From Mycolicibacterium phlei (GTDB lineage Bacteria > Actinomycetota > Actinomycetes > Mycobacteriales > Mycobacteriaceae): DNA of 64,000 nt. The notes under the pieces were generated by a model. That model was not told where the DNA came from. It saw nothing but the letters and a program-made list of their open reading frames with translations, and did not search any database. The stretch spans positions 2,418,001-2,482,000 of the forward strand of contig NZ_CP014475.1 of assembly GCF_001583415.1 (NCBI RefSeq). The letters are read 5' to 3'. Made by a program: the position numbers and the translations under genes. Below are positions 1 to 8,394 of the stretch, piece after piece; within the stretch, counting starts at the first letter, position 1, and the number at the start of each line of letters is the position of its first letter.

Positions 1-509
1 CCCAGCCCGACGGCGAACTGCCCGAGCTGCCCAGACCCGGCTCCGCCTACGGGGTGCCGCGGCTGGTGCCGGTCGGAGACGACGCCGACTCCACCGGCGG
101 GTCCGACGCCGCGGCGGTGGCGCCCACCCAGGTGCGGCTGTCGCGGGAGGACCTGCTGGAGCGGTCCGGCGTGGGGGAGGAGCTGCTGTCGGCGCTGATC
201 AAGGCCGGGGTGATCCGGCCGGCCAAGAGCGGCGGCGGCATCTTCTTCGACGAACACGCCGTGGTGATCGCGCAGTGCGCGCGGGCACTGGCCGACTACG
301 GCGTCGAACCGCGGCACCTGCGCGCGTTCCGTTCGGCCGCCGACCGGCAGTCGGATCTGATCGCCCAGATCGCCGGGCCGGTGGTCAAGGCGGGCAAGGC
401 CGGCGCGCGCGACCGCGCCGACGATCTGGCCCGTGAGGTGGCCGCGCTGGCGATCACCTTGCACACCTCGCTGATCAAGTCCGCGGTACGCGACGTACTT
501 GATCGCTGA
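1..509 (+). CDS. ftsR: MerR-family regulator FtsR (Rv1828-like), 5' truncated by window edge
   Basis: The reading frame is open through the left edge, so this is the C-terminal 168 residues of a longer protein; the family is about 247 aa and its N-terminal winged helix-turn-helix lies outside the window. The visible part has the blocks [28 protein letters not shown] and [16 protein letters not shown], and a helical C-terminus ending VRDVLDR, which I recognise from M. tuberculosis Rv1828. That protein is known as FtsR, a DNA-binding activator of ftsZ. The next genes (bifunctional nuclease, second MerR protein, gcvP) keep the Rv1828-Rv1832 order, supporting the call. The GTG at 54 is internal, not the start. 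Confidence 0.88.
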   Translation, partial: QPDGELPELPRPGSAYGVPRLVPVGDDADSTGGSDAAAVAPTQVRLSREDLLERSGVGEELLSALIKAGVIRPAKSGGGIFFDEHAVVIAQCARALADYGVEPRHLRAFRSAADRQSDLIAQIAGPVVKAGKAGARDRADDLAREVAALAITLHTSLIKSAVRDVLDR

Positions 510-569
510 GGATTAGACTCGAAGCAGTGACTTTCAGGCTGGCTTCATCGGTGCGGAGGGCAGACACAG

Positions 570-1064
570 ATGGCTGAGGTTCGTGTTGTCGGCATTCGCG
601 TAGAGCAGCCCCAGAACCAGCCGGTCCTGCTGCTGCGAGAGTCCAACGGGGACCGCTATCTGCCGATCTGGATCGGGCAGTCCGAGGCGGCGGCGATCGC
701 CCTCGAACAGCAGGGTGTCGAGCCGGCCCGGCCGCTGACCCACGATCTGATCCGCGATGTCATCACCGCGCTCGGGCACTCGCTCAAGGAGGTGCGCATC
801 GTCGACCTCCAGGAGGGCACGTTCTACGCCGACCTGATCTTCGACCGCGACATCAAGGTCTCGGCGCGGCCGTCGGACTCGGTGGCGATCGCGCTGCGCG
901 TCGGGGTGCCGATCTACGTGGAGGAGGCGGTGCTGGCCGAGGCCGGGCTGCTGATCCCCGACGAGAACGACGACGAGGCCGCGGGCGCGGTGCGCGAGGA
1001 CGAGGTGGAGAAGTTCAAGCAGTTCCTGGACTCCGTCTCGCCGGACGACTTCAAGGCGACCTAG
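570..1064 (+). CDS. Bifunctional nuclease family protein (DUF151, Rv1829-like)
   Basis: A 164-aa cytosolic protein of the bifunctional nuclease (BFN/DUF151) family. It begins MAEVRVVGIRVEQPQNQP and contains the family core LPIWIGQSEAAAIALEQQ, a strand-rich centre (GTFYADLIF) and RPSDSVAIALRVGVPIYV. An acidic tail (ENDDEAAGAVREDEVEKFKQFL) follows. The ATG is preceded by GGAGGG nine bases upstream. Plant and thermophile relatives have been described as nucleases, but the mycobacterial protein's substrate is not established. It sits between two MerR regulators in the same order as in M. tuberculosis and may share a transcript with ftsR (60-bp gap). Confidence 0.9.
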   Translation: MAEVRVVGIRVEQPQNQPVLLLRESNGDRYLPIWIGQSEAAAIALEQQGVEPARPLTHDLIRDVITALGHSLKEVRIVDLQEGTFYADLIFDRDIKVSARPSDSVAIALRVGVPIYVEEAVLAEAGLLIPDENDDEAAGAVREDEVEKFKQFLDSVSPDDFKAT

Positions 1065-1293
1065 ACCGCGGGCGTGCCAGTTGGTCGCGCGTTTGTCACG
1101 GATGCGTCTCGTCGGCCCCGACACGCGGGTCGCGTTTTCCGCAACCCAGATCAGGGCAGCCATACTTTGGTGGCCGGACCACTGATGAGCAGTCGAGGGG
1201 TCCGCGAGAAGCGTATGCTCGACACACTCGGACTCGGCGGAAATGCGCCCAGGTGCGCAGGGACGCGGGTCCGATAGGCGAGAGGAATTGGAA

Positions 1294-1899
1294 GTGGGAG
1301 ACACGCCACGTCAGGAGCAGCTGGACTTCGCTGCTGCTAGCGGCCCCGCACCTCAGGAACCGGTTCAGCCGGGCTTGTTCCCTGACGACTCGGTGCCCGA
1401 CGAGCTCGTCGGCTACCGCGGCCCGAGCGCCTGCCAGATCGCGGGCATCACGTACCGCCAGCTCGACTACTGGGCGCGCACCTCGCTGGTCGTGCCGTCG
1501 ATCCGCAGCGCGGCGGGTTCGGGCAGCCAGCGGCTCTACTCGTTCAAGGACATCCTGGTCCTCAAGATCGTCAAGCGCCTGCTCGACACCGGCATCTCCC
1601 TGCACAACATCCGGGTAGCCGTCGAGCATCTGCGTCAGCGCGGTGTGCAGGACCTGGCCAACATCACGCTGTTCTCCGACGGCACCACGGTCTACGAGTG
1701 CACCTCGGCCGAGGAGGTCGTCGACCTGCTGCAGGGCGGGCAGGGCGTGTTCGGTATCGCGGTGTCCGGCGCCATGCGGGAGCTGACCGGCGTGATCGCC
1801 GACTTCCCGAGCGAGCGCGCCGACGGCGGCGAGTCGATCGCCACCCCGGAGGACGAGCTGGCGTCGCGGCGCAAGCAGCGCGACCGCAAGATCGGCTGA
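1294..1899 (+). CDS. resR: MerR-family regulator ResR (Rv1830-like)
   Basis: A 201-aa transcription factor. Residues about 45-115 form a MerR-type winged helix-turn-helix: YRGPSACQIAGITYRQLDYW is the recognition region, followed by GSQRLYSFKDILVLKIVKRL. The C-terminal half (NITLFSDGTTVYECTSAEEV) resembles Rv1830. GTG at 1294 was chosen because AGAGGA lies just upstream and the product then begins VGDTPRQEQLDFAAASG, as in relatives; an upstream ATG at 1243 would add 17 unconserved residues. M. tuberculosis Rv1830 has been called resR and linked to growth resumption and division after drug exposure; that role is carried over by homology. An intrinsic terminator follows directly. Confidence 0.88.
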   Translation: MGDTPRQEQLDFAAASGPAPQEPVQPGLFPDDSVPDELVGYRGPSACQIAGITYRQLDYWARTSLVVPSIRSAAGSGSQRLYSFKDILVLKIVKRLLDTGISLHNIRVAVEHLRQRGVQDLANITLFSDGTTVYECTSAEEVVDLLQGGQGVFGIAVSGAMRELTGVIADFPSERADGGESIATPEDELASRRKQRDRKIG

Positions 1900-1912
1900 C
1901 GACGGTTTGGAA

Positions 1913-1944
1913 AGGGGCTGCCCGCGGGGGCGGCCCTCTTTTTT
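1913..1944 (+). terminator. Intrinsic terminator after resR
   Basis: A GC-rich stem (GGGGCTGCCC pairing imperfectly with GGGCGGCCCT) is followed by a run of six T residues, a classic intrinsic terminator and one of the few with a real T-tract in this window. It lies 14 bases after the resR stop. Confidence 0.8.
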
Positions 1945-2199
1945 GCCGAAGTGTCCTGCGCTGCAGGTGCATTCGGGATCGGGCGGCCGGTGCCGGGCGA
2001 ATTCCGTTGAATGACAGGCGGGATGCCCGTCGTCACCCGAAACTGCCTTCCGGTCAACGACACTGACACCCGCTGCCGATCCGCCTCTCGACCGAGCCGG
2101 GCCGGGTGGCGGCGGCGACGGCGCCGCGGCGGAACCCGGGCAATGGTATGCACCATCCCCGATCTGCGCAGACGGTAGAATGAGCGACGCATCGCGCTT
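1945..2199. other. Intergenic leader region upstream of glycine riboswitch
   Basis: About 255 bases without a convincing gene. Near the right end, TAGAAT at 2176-2181 is a good -10 hexamer placed some 20 bases before the first aptamer, so the gcvP transcript probably starts near 2188. The short palindrome ATGGTATGCACCAT (2143-2156) overlaps the expected -35 position and could be an operator; nothing identifies its protein. Confidence 0.4.
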
Positions 2200-2400
2200 G
2201 TGCGGGAGAGTTTCGTGACGGCCAGTCACGGACGCCGAAGGAGCAACACCTCTCCGTCAACCTCTCAGGCACCAGGACCGCACGAGTCTCCGATGCCTCT
2301 GGAAAGCGGTGAGAAATCACCCGCCCATGGGGAAAGGCGGCCGCACTGACGCGGACGCCGAATCTCTCAGGCGCCCGCACCGGGTTGACGACAGAGGGAG
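2200..2400 (+). promoter_or_regulatory. Tandem glycine riboswitch controlling gcvP
   Basis: Two consecutive glycine aptamers precede gcvP. The first runs from GTGCGGGAGAG (about 2200) through GCCGAAGGAGCAA (2233-2245) to AACCTCTCAGGCACC (2259-2273). The second starts at CCTCTGGAAAGCGG (2296-2309) and includes GACGCCGAATCTCTCAGGCG (2354-2373), closing at ACAGAGGG (2391-2398). The paired CCGAAGGAG/CCGAAT and CTCTCAGGC blocks are the hallmark conserved core of this riboswitch class. It normally switches glycine-cleavage genes on when glycine is abundant, which fits the downstream glycine decarboxylase. The gcvP start at 2445 lies about 45 bases past the second aptamer. Confidence 0.9.
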
Positions 2401-2444
2401 AGGAACCGAGCGGTTCTCGCCTTCACGCGTCTGGAGTAGCCCGA

Positions 2445-5291
2445 GTGTTCGACCACAACCAGCCCAGCTTCGCCGACCGCCACATCGGACCCGACGCCGA
2501 CGCGGTCGCGACCATGCTGACCACCATCGGTGTCTCCTCGCTCGACGAGCTCGCCGAGAAGGCGCTGCCGTCGGGCATCCTCGACGGACTGTCCGCCGAC
2601 GGCCTGGCGCCCGGACTGGACCAGCTGCCCGCACCGGCCAGCGAGCAGGAGGCGCTCGCCGAGCTGCGCGCGCTGGCCGACGCCAACACCGTGGCCGTGT
2701 CGATGATCGGGCAGGGCTACTTCGACACGCTCACCCCGCCGGTGCTCAAGCGCAACATCCTGGAGAACCCCGCCTGGTACACCGCCTACACGCCGTACCA
2801 GCCGGAGATCAGCCAGGGCCGGCTGGAGGCACTGCTGAACTTCCAGACCATGGTCAGCGACCTGACCGGCCTGGAGGTGGCCAACGCCTCCATGCTCGAC
2901 GAGGGCACCGCCGCCGCCGAGGCGATGACGCTGATGCACCGCGCCACCAAGAGCAAGGTCAACCGGCTGGCCGTCGACGCCGATCTGTACACCCAGACCG
3001 CCGCGGTGCTGGCCACCCGCGCTAAGCCGCTGGGCATCGAGATCGTCACCGCCGACCTGCGCCAGGGCCTGCCCGAGGGTGACTTCTTCGGCGTGATCGT
3101 GCAGCTGCCCGGCGCCAGCGGGGCGATCGTGGACTGGAGTGACCTGGTGGCCCAGGCCCACGAGCGCGGCGCGCTGGTCGCGGTCGGCGCCGACATCCTG
3201 GCGCTGACGCTGCTCACCCCGCCCGGCGAGATCGGCGCCGACGTGGCGTTCGGCAGCACCCAGAGGTTCGGTGTGCCAATGGGATTCGGCGGCCCGCACG
3301 CCGGGTATCTGGCCGCGCACAGCAAGCACGCCCGCCAGCTGCCCGGCCGCCTGGTCGGCGTGTCGGTGGACGCGGACGGCTCACCCGCCTACCGGCTGGC
3401 GCTGCAGACCCGCGAACAGCACATCCGCCGCGACAAGGCCACCAGCAACATCTGCACCGCGCAGGTGCTGCTGGCGGTGATGGCCGCGATGTACGCCAGC
3501 TATCACGGGGCCGACGGTCTGAAGGGCATCGCCACCCGGGTGCACGAGCGGGCCCGCGCGGTGGCCGCCGGCCTGGCCGCCGCCGGCGTCGAGGTGGTGC
3601 ACTCCGCGTTCTTCGACACGGTGCTGGCCAAGGTGCCCGGCCGTGCCGCCGCGGTGCGCGACGCCGCCAAGGAGCGCGGCATCAACATCTGGCTCGTCGA
3701 CGACGACCACGTCTCGGTGTCCTGCGACGAGGCCACCACCCCCGCGCATGTGGAGGCGGTGCTGGCGGCGTTCGGCGCCACCCCCGTCGACACGCCGTTC
3801 GGCGGTCCGGCCATCGCGACGCGCACCTCGCAGTTCCTCACCCACCCGGCGTTCACCCGGTACCGCACCGAGACCGAGATGATGCGCTACCTGCGGTCGC
3901 TGGCGGACAAGGACATCGCGTTGGACCGCAGCATGATTCCGCTCGGGTCGTGCACGATGAAGCTCAACGCGGCCGCCGAGATGGAGGCCATCACCTGGAC
4001 CGAGTTCACCCGCCAGCATCCGTTCGCCCCGGCCTCCGACACCCCGGGGCTGCGCAAGCTGATCGCCGACCTGCAGCAGTGGCTGGTCGCGGTGACCGGC
4101 TACGACGCGGTGTCGCTGCAGCCCAACGCCGGTTCGCAGGGTGAGTACGCCGGGCTGCTGGCGATCCAGGCCTACCACGCCGACCGCGGTGAACCCGACC
4201 GCGACGTGTGCCTGATCCCGTCCAGCGCGCACGGCACCAACGCCGCCTCGGCGGCGCTGGCCGGTATGCGGGTCGTGGTGGTGGCGTGCCGGGAGAACGG
4301 CGACGTCGACCTCGACGACCTGCGGGCCAAGATCGCCGAGCACGCGGACCGGCTGTCGGCGCTGATGATCACCTACCCGTCCACGCACGGGGTGTACGAG
4401 CACGACATCGCCGACATCTGCGCGGCGGTGCACGACGCGGGCGGCCAGGTCTACGTCGACGGCGCCAACCTCAACGCGCTGGTCGGTCTGGCGCGGCCGG
4501 GCAAGTTCGGCGGCGACGTCAGCCACCTCAACCTGCACAAGACGTTCTGCATCCCGCACGGCGGCGGCGGTCCCGGAGTCGGGCCGGTCGCGGTGCGCGC
4601 GCACCTGGCCAAGTACCTGCCGGGCCACCCGCTGGCCGACGAGCTCGGCGACCAGCACACGGTGTCGGCGGCGCCCTACGGGTCGGCGTCGATCCTGCCG
4701 ATCAGCTGGGCCTACATCCGGATGATGGGGGCGCGCGGCCTGCGCGCGGCGACGCTGACCGCGATCGCGTCGGCCAACTACATCGCCCGCCGGCTCGACG
4801 AGTACTACCCGGTGCTCTACACCGGCGAGAACGGGATGGTCGCCCACGAGTGCATCCTCGACCTGCGGCCGATCACCAAGGCCACCGGCGTGACCGTCGA
4901 CGATGTGGCGAAGCGCTTGGCGGACTTCGGGTTCCACGCACCCACCATGAGCTTCCCGGTGTCGGGCACGCTGATGGTGGAGCCGACCGAGAGCGAGAGC
5001 CTGGCCGAGGTCGACGCGTTCTGCGAGGCGATGATCGCGATCCGCAAGGAGATCGACAAGGTCGGCGACGGCACCTGGCCCGTCGACGACAACCCGCTGC
5101 GTGGGGCACCGCACACCGCCGAGGCGCTGCTGGCGTCGGAGTGGAACCACCCGTACACCCGCGAGGAGGCCGCCTACCCGCTGGGCAAGAACTGGCGGCC
5201 GAAGGTGTGGCCGCCGGTGCGGCGCATCGACGGTGCCTACGGCGACCGCAACCTGGTGTGCTCGTGCCCGCCGGTGGAGGCGTTCGCCTGA
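2445..5291 (+). CDS. gcvP: Glycine dehydrogenase (aminomethyl-transferring), P-protein
   Basis: A 948-aa pyridoxal-phosphate enzyme that decarboxylates glycine and passes the aminomethyl group to the lipoyl H-protein of the glycine cleavage system. The chain is the fused bacterial form: an N-terminal half starting FADRHIGPD with MIGQGYFDT, and a C-terminal half with [22 protein letters not shown] and the cofactor lysine in [16 protein letters not shown] (K699). Length agrees with mycobacterial GcvP (about 941 aa). GTG at 2445 is preceded by GGAG at 2433; the longer frame would start at TTG 2385 inside the riboswitch, so it was rejected. Expression is probably glycine-induced through the riboswitch. 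M. tuberculosis calls this gene gcvB. Confidence 0.97.
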   Translation: MFDHNQPSFADRHIGPDADAVATMLTTIGVSSLDELAEKALPSGILDGLSADGLAPGLDQLPAPASEQEALAELRALADANTVAVSMIGQGYFDTLTPPVLKRNILENPAWYTAYTPYQPEISQGRLEALLNFQTMVSDLTGLEVANASMLDEGTAAAEAMTLMHRATKSKVNRLAVDADLYTQTAAVLATRAKPLGIEIVTADLRQGLPEGDFFGVIVQLPGASGAIVDWSDLVAQAHERGALVAVGADILALTLLTPPGEIGADVAFGSTQRFGVPMGFGGPHAGYLAAHSKHARQLPGRLVGVSVDADGSPAYRLALQTREQHIRRDKATSNICTAQVLLAVMAAMYASYHGADGLKGIATRVHERARAVAAGLAAAGVEVVHSAFFDTVLAKVPGRAAAVRDAAKERGINIWLVDDDHVSVSCDEATTPAHVEAVLAAFGATPVDTPFGGPAIATRTSQFLTHPAFTRYRTETEMMRYLRSLADKDIALDRSMIPLGSCTMKLNAAAEMEAITWTEFTRQHPFAPASDTPGLRKLIADLQQWLVAVTGYDAVSLQPNAGSQGEYAGLLAIQAYHADRGEPDRDVCLIPSSAHGTNAASAALAGMRVVVVACRENGDVDLDDLRAKIAEHADRLSALMITYPSTHGVYEHDIADICAAVHDAGGQVYVDGANLNALVGLARPGKFGGDVSHLNLHKTFCIPHGGGGPGVGPVAVRAHLAKYLPGHPLADELGDQHTVSAAPYGSASILPISWAYIRMMGARGLRAATLTAIASANYIARRLDEYYPVLYTGENGMVAHECILDLRPITKATGVTVDDVAKRLADFGFHAPTMSFPVSGTLMVEPTESESLAEVDAFCEAMIAIRKEIDKVGDGTWPVDDNPLRGAPHTAEALLASEWNHPYTREEAAYPLGKNWRPKVWPPVRRIDGAYGDRNLVCSCPPVEAFA

Positions 5292-5301
5292 CGCCCCCAT
5301 A

Positions 5302-5367
5302 CCGCCGAGTGTGGGCTTGACACACGCCGGAACGCCGAAAAGCGTGCCGGTAACCCACGTTCGGCGG
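5302..5367. repeat. Long imperfect inverted repeat downstream of gcvP
   Basis: The arms CCGCCGAGTGTGGG and CCCACGTTCGGCGG enclose a second, inner stem (CCGGAACGC against GCGTGCCGG) around GAAAA, giving one long two-part hairpin between gcvP and lipZ. No T-tract follows. Intergenic hairpins with a CCGCCGAACGTGGGT-like core are familiar from fast-growing mycobacteria, so this may be a dispersed palindromic repeat that also ends the gcvP transcript. Confidence 0.55.
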
Positions 5368-5380
5368 ATAGGGTGCTCGG

Positions 5381-6247
5381 GTGCTTCCACCGACAGTCGC
5401 CGAGTGGCGTGACGGCGGGCGCCTGCTGACCACGCCCGCCGGTCGGGTGTTCGTCCGCAACGCGCCGGGGGACGGCCCCACCGTGCTTCTGTTGCACGGT
5501 TATCCGTCGAGCTCCTACGACTACCGCGCCGTGGTGCCCGAACTCGGTGACCGCGCGTGGGTGACGCTGGACTTTCTGGGCTTCGGGTTGTCGGACAAGC
5601 CGCGCCCGCACCGCTACAGCCTGTTCGAGCAGGCCGACATCGTGGCGCGCGTGGTGGCAGAGACGACGACGGGCCCGGTGGTGCTGATCGCCCACGACAT
5701 GGGCACCTCGGTGGCCACCGAGCTGCTGGCCCGCGACATCGACGGTGCGCTGCCGTTCGATCTGCGCGCCGCGGTGCTCACCAACGGCAGCGTCATCCTC
5801 AACCGGGCCAGTCTGCGCCCGGCGCAGAAGATCCTGCGCAGCCCGCTGGGCCCGGTGTTCGCGCGGCTGACCAACGAGCGCAGGTTCGCCCGCGGCTTCG
5901 GCAGGCTGTTCAGCTCCGCGCACCCGCTGACCCCGGAGGAGGCCGCGGCGCAGTGGGCGCTGCTGGCGCACAACGACGGTCACCGCATCGCGCACCTGCT
6001 GATCTACTACCTGCACGAGCGCGTCGAGTTCGCGTCGCGCTGGCACGGCGCGGTGCGGGACTGGTCCAAGCCGCTGAGCTTCCTGTGGGCGCTCGACGAT
6101 CCCGTCGCCACAGGCAACGTGTTGGCCGGCCTGCGTGAGCTGCGCCCGCACGCCGAGGTCATCGAGCTGCCCGGCGTCGGGCACTACCCGCAGGTCGAGG
6201 TGCCGGTGGAGTTCACCCGCAACGCGCTCACCCTGTTGGAGCGCTAA
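5381..6247 (+). CDS. lipZ: Alpha/beta hydrolase, LipZ-like (Rv1834)
   Basis: A 288-aa alpha/beta-hydrolase-fold enzyme without a signal peptide. The oxyanion-hole motif is LLLHGYPSSS (HG at 39-40), the strand-5 elbow is VVLIAHDMGTS with Asp106 at the nucleophile position, and the catalytic histidine is H268 in PGVGHYPQVE. An HD-x-G elbow carries an aspartate nucleophile in haloalkane dehalogenases and epoxide hydrolases, so the lipase/esterase name inherited from Rv1834 (also 288 aa) may be misleading; substrate unknown. The GTG start follows TAGGGT (5369-5374) by a few bases with no clear ribosome site, suggesting a leaderless transcript. The last 4 bp overlap the convergent gene. Confidence 0.8.
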   Translation: MLPPTVAEWRDGGRLLTTPAGRVFVRNAPGDGPTVLLLHGYPSSSYDYRAVVPELGDRAWVTLDFLGFGLSDKPRPHRYSLFEQADIVARVVAETTTGPVVLIAHDMGTSVATELLARDIDGALPFDLRAAVLTNGSVILNRASLRPAQKILRSPLGPVFARLTNERRFARGFGRLFSSAHPLTPEEAAAQWALLAHNDGHRIAHLLIYYLHERVEFASRWHGAVRDWSKPLSFLWALDDPVATGNVLAGLRELRPHAEVIELPGVGHYPQVEVPVEFTRNALTLLER

Positions 6248-8343
6248 CCCAGGAAGCCGGCGATGGCCGCGGCGAGCTCGGGGGAGTCCGAGGTGGCCAG
6301 GTTCTGGTAGCTGCCGCCGGTGATCTCGGCGACGGCCTGCCAGGTGGCCTGGTCGGCGTCCTCCCCGAAGTCGATCACGTTGACCGCGACCGGCCGCGCC
6401 GGGTCGAACGCCCCGCGCAGGTAGGCCTGCAACCCGTCACCGTCGAGGGTGCGGTCGGTGTGCGGGCCGGTGGTGATCACCAGCACCGAGTTCTTCTGCC
6501 CCTCACGGTAATTCGCCATCGCATCGGTGTAGACCAGCCGCAGCGTGGTGAACGACACCGCACCGCCGCCGGACGCGGACTGACCGTCCAGCGTCGCGGT
6601 CAGCACGGCTTCCCGCGGCTCACCGTTGCCCACCGGATCGCCGAGCGGGCCGAGCCTGACCTCGGAGCGGCCCTCGGTGCCGTCGAACGTCCACAGGCCG
6701 ACCGCAGACGACGGCGGCAGTGCCGCCAGCCGGGCGTTGAGCGCGGCGACGACGTTGCGCAGCCGGCTGTTGCCGCCCTCGTCGGCGGGCATCGACTGGT
6801 CGAGCATGATCGTCACCGCGGGCGGCTGCGCCGGCGCGGTCAGCGCGCCGGCCAGCGTCGCGCGCGCCGAGAAGTCGCCGACCGACAGCGGGTCGGCCAC
6901 CGGGCCGAAGTCGGTGACGTCGCTGGCCGGAGCCTCGGCGTCGCCGGCGCGGAAGCCGGCCTTGGCCAGCTCGGACAGCTGCTCGGGTTTGCGCATGAAC
7001 CGGGCGAACTCGCTGGCCGCGGCCTGCTGTTCCTGCGACAGCCAGTCACCGGTCAGCAGCACGGTCGGGTAGTCGGCCATCGCGGTCGGCCCCGGCGGCA
7101 GCCACCCGGCGAGCTTGTCCTTGGCGTCGTCGAGCTGCGCGGCGCGCTGGAACAGCTGCTGCTCGGTGGTGACGACGGCGTGCACCGGGGCGGCCGCCGG
7201 GTCGGCGGCGTCCAGCAGCGCGTCCATCGCGGTCGACGCCTTCTTGTCCGGCAGTTCGGGCTGCCCGGCCACCAGGGTGTTGACCGCGGCCAGCCCGTCG
7301 GTGATGGGCCGGTTCGGCGCCGCCGCGGCGGCCACCGCCTCCGCGGCCAGATAGGTGGCGTCGCTGTCGCCGGTGATCGGCAGCGCCAGCCGCAGCGAAC
7401 CCCAGCCCGGCAGGTTCAGGCCGTCCAGCGCGGTCGGGTTGGTCTGCAGGGCCGGCAGGGTGGACCAGTTCTGCTGTGCGAGCGCGTCTTTGAGCTGCGG
7501 CCGGACCGCGAGCAGCACCGGCGAGGTGACCAGCGAGCGGCTGTCGATGACGGTCTCGGGGCCGACGGCGGCCTCCAGGCGGGCTGTGGAGATCGAGCTG
7601 CCCGGAACCCACAGCGCCGGACGGTCGCCGAGCTCGGCCGGCCACGTGTCGAGGAAACCGTTGACGACCTGGTCGGCGTCGACCGGGCGGACACCCACCT
7701 TGACGCACTTGTCGCCGACCGGGGCCGCGGTCTCGTTGTAGCGGCCGGCCAGCGACTCGATCTGCGGGGCGATGTTCGGGTCCGCGACCACCGCGACCGC
7801 GACCTCACCGTCGACGCAGCGCGAGGCGTCGGCACTGGTGCGGTCGGACAGCGCGTCGCCGACGAACTTCCACACGATCACCGCGCCGACCACCACGACG
7901 ACGGCCACCAGCGCGGCGATCACGCCCTTGCTGACGCCGCGCGGGCGTGGGGTCACCGCACGGTGGCTGCCGGTCCACTCGCCGCCCTCCCAGTCACCGC
8001 TGTGGGCCGGGCCCGAACGGGGCGGCACCCGAGGCGGCGGGGGAGTCGCGGCCAGCGGCTCGCGCTCGTAGTCCCGCTCGTAGTCCTCGGCCGCGTCGGA
8101 CTCGAAGTCCTCGCTCCGGTCGTCGGCCCCGTAGTCGTCGGCCCGGTAGCCCTCCCGGTCCTCCGGGTAGTCCGGATACCCCGGTTCATATCCCGGCTCC
8201 GGCTCCTCGGCCTCCAGGCGCCCGTGGCGTCCGGTGTCGTAACCGGTGTCACCGAGGTGCCCGAACCGCTCGGTCAACGACTCGTCGTGTCCAGCCCCGA
8301 ATACCTCGTCGTCTTCGGGATCCGGCTTGCTGTGCCTGCCCAT
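6244..8343 (-). CDS. Membrane-anchored protein with solute-binding-like and VWA domains (Rv1836c-like)
   Basis: A 699-aa protein. Residues 1-140 are a cytoplasmic, acidic and tyrosine/proline-rich tail; residues 141-160 form one transmembrane helix (VIAALVAVVVVVGAVIVW). The extracytoplasmic part has a periplasmic-binding-protein-like region (about 180-480) and a von Willebrand factor A domain (about 495-699) with the metal-site start VTIMLDQSM and later LVYTDAMAN and VLVITTGPH. Length and layout match M. tuberculosis Rv1836c (677 aa), whose function is unknown. It lies 51 bases after glcB in the same orientation and may be transcribed with it. The VWA half suggests adhesion or complex formation at the cell envelope. 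Confidence 0.85.
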   Translation of the reverse strand: MGRHSKPDPEDDEVFGAGHDESLTERFGHLGDTGYDTGRHGRLEAEEPEPGYEPGYPDYPEDREGYRADDYGADDRSEDFESDAAEDYERDYEREPLAATPPPPRVPPRSGPAHSGDWEGGEWTGSHRAVTPRPRGVSKGVIAALVAVVVVVGAVIVWKFVGDALSDRTSADASRCVDGEVAVAVVADPNIAPQIESLAGRYNETAAPVGDKCVKVGVRPVDADQVVNGFLDTWPAELGDRPALWVPGSSISTARLEAAVGPETVIDSRSLVTSPVLLAVRPQLKDALAQQNWSTLPALQTNPTALDGLNLPGWGSLRLALPITGDSDATYLAAEAVAAAAAPNRPITDGLAAVNTLVAGQPELPDKKASTAMDALLDAADPAAAPVHAVVTTEQQLFQRAAQLDDAKDKLAGWLPPGPTAMADYPTVLLTGDWLSQEQQAAASEFARFMRKPEQLSELAKAGFRAGDAEAPASDVTDFGPVADPLSVGDFSARATLAGALTAPAQPPAVTIMLDQSMPADEGGNSRLRNVVAALNARLAALPPSSAVGLWTFDGTEGRSEVRLGPLGDPVGNGEPREAVLTATLDGQSASGGGAVSFTTLRLVYTDAMANYREGQKNSVLVITTGPHTDRTLDGDGLQAYLRGAFDPARPVAVNVIDFGEDADQATWQAVAEITGGSYQNLATSDSPELAAAIAGFLG

Positions 8344-8394
8344 TCCGCCCTTCTGCTACGCGCTGTCTACCTGCGACCTGGACCGGTCACCGGA

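Noticed and set aside
2385..2444. Longer gcvP start at TTG 2385
   Set aside because: The codon lies within the second glycine aptamer and the added 20 residues are not conserved. GTG 2445 has a ribosome site and the conserved N-terminus.
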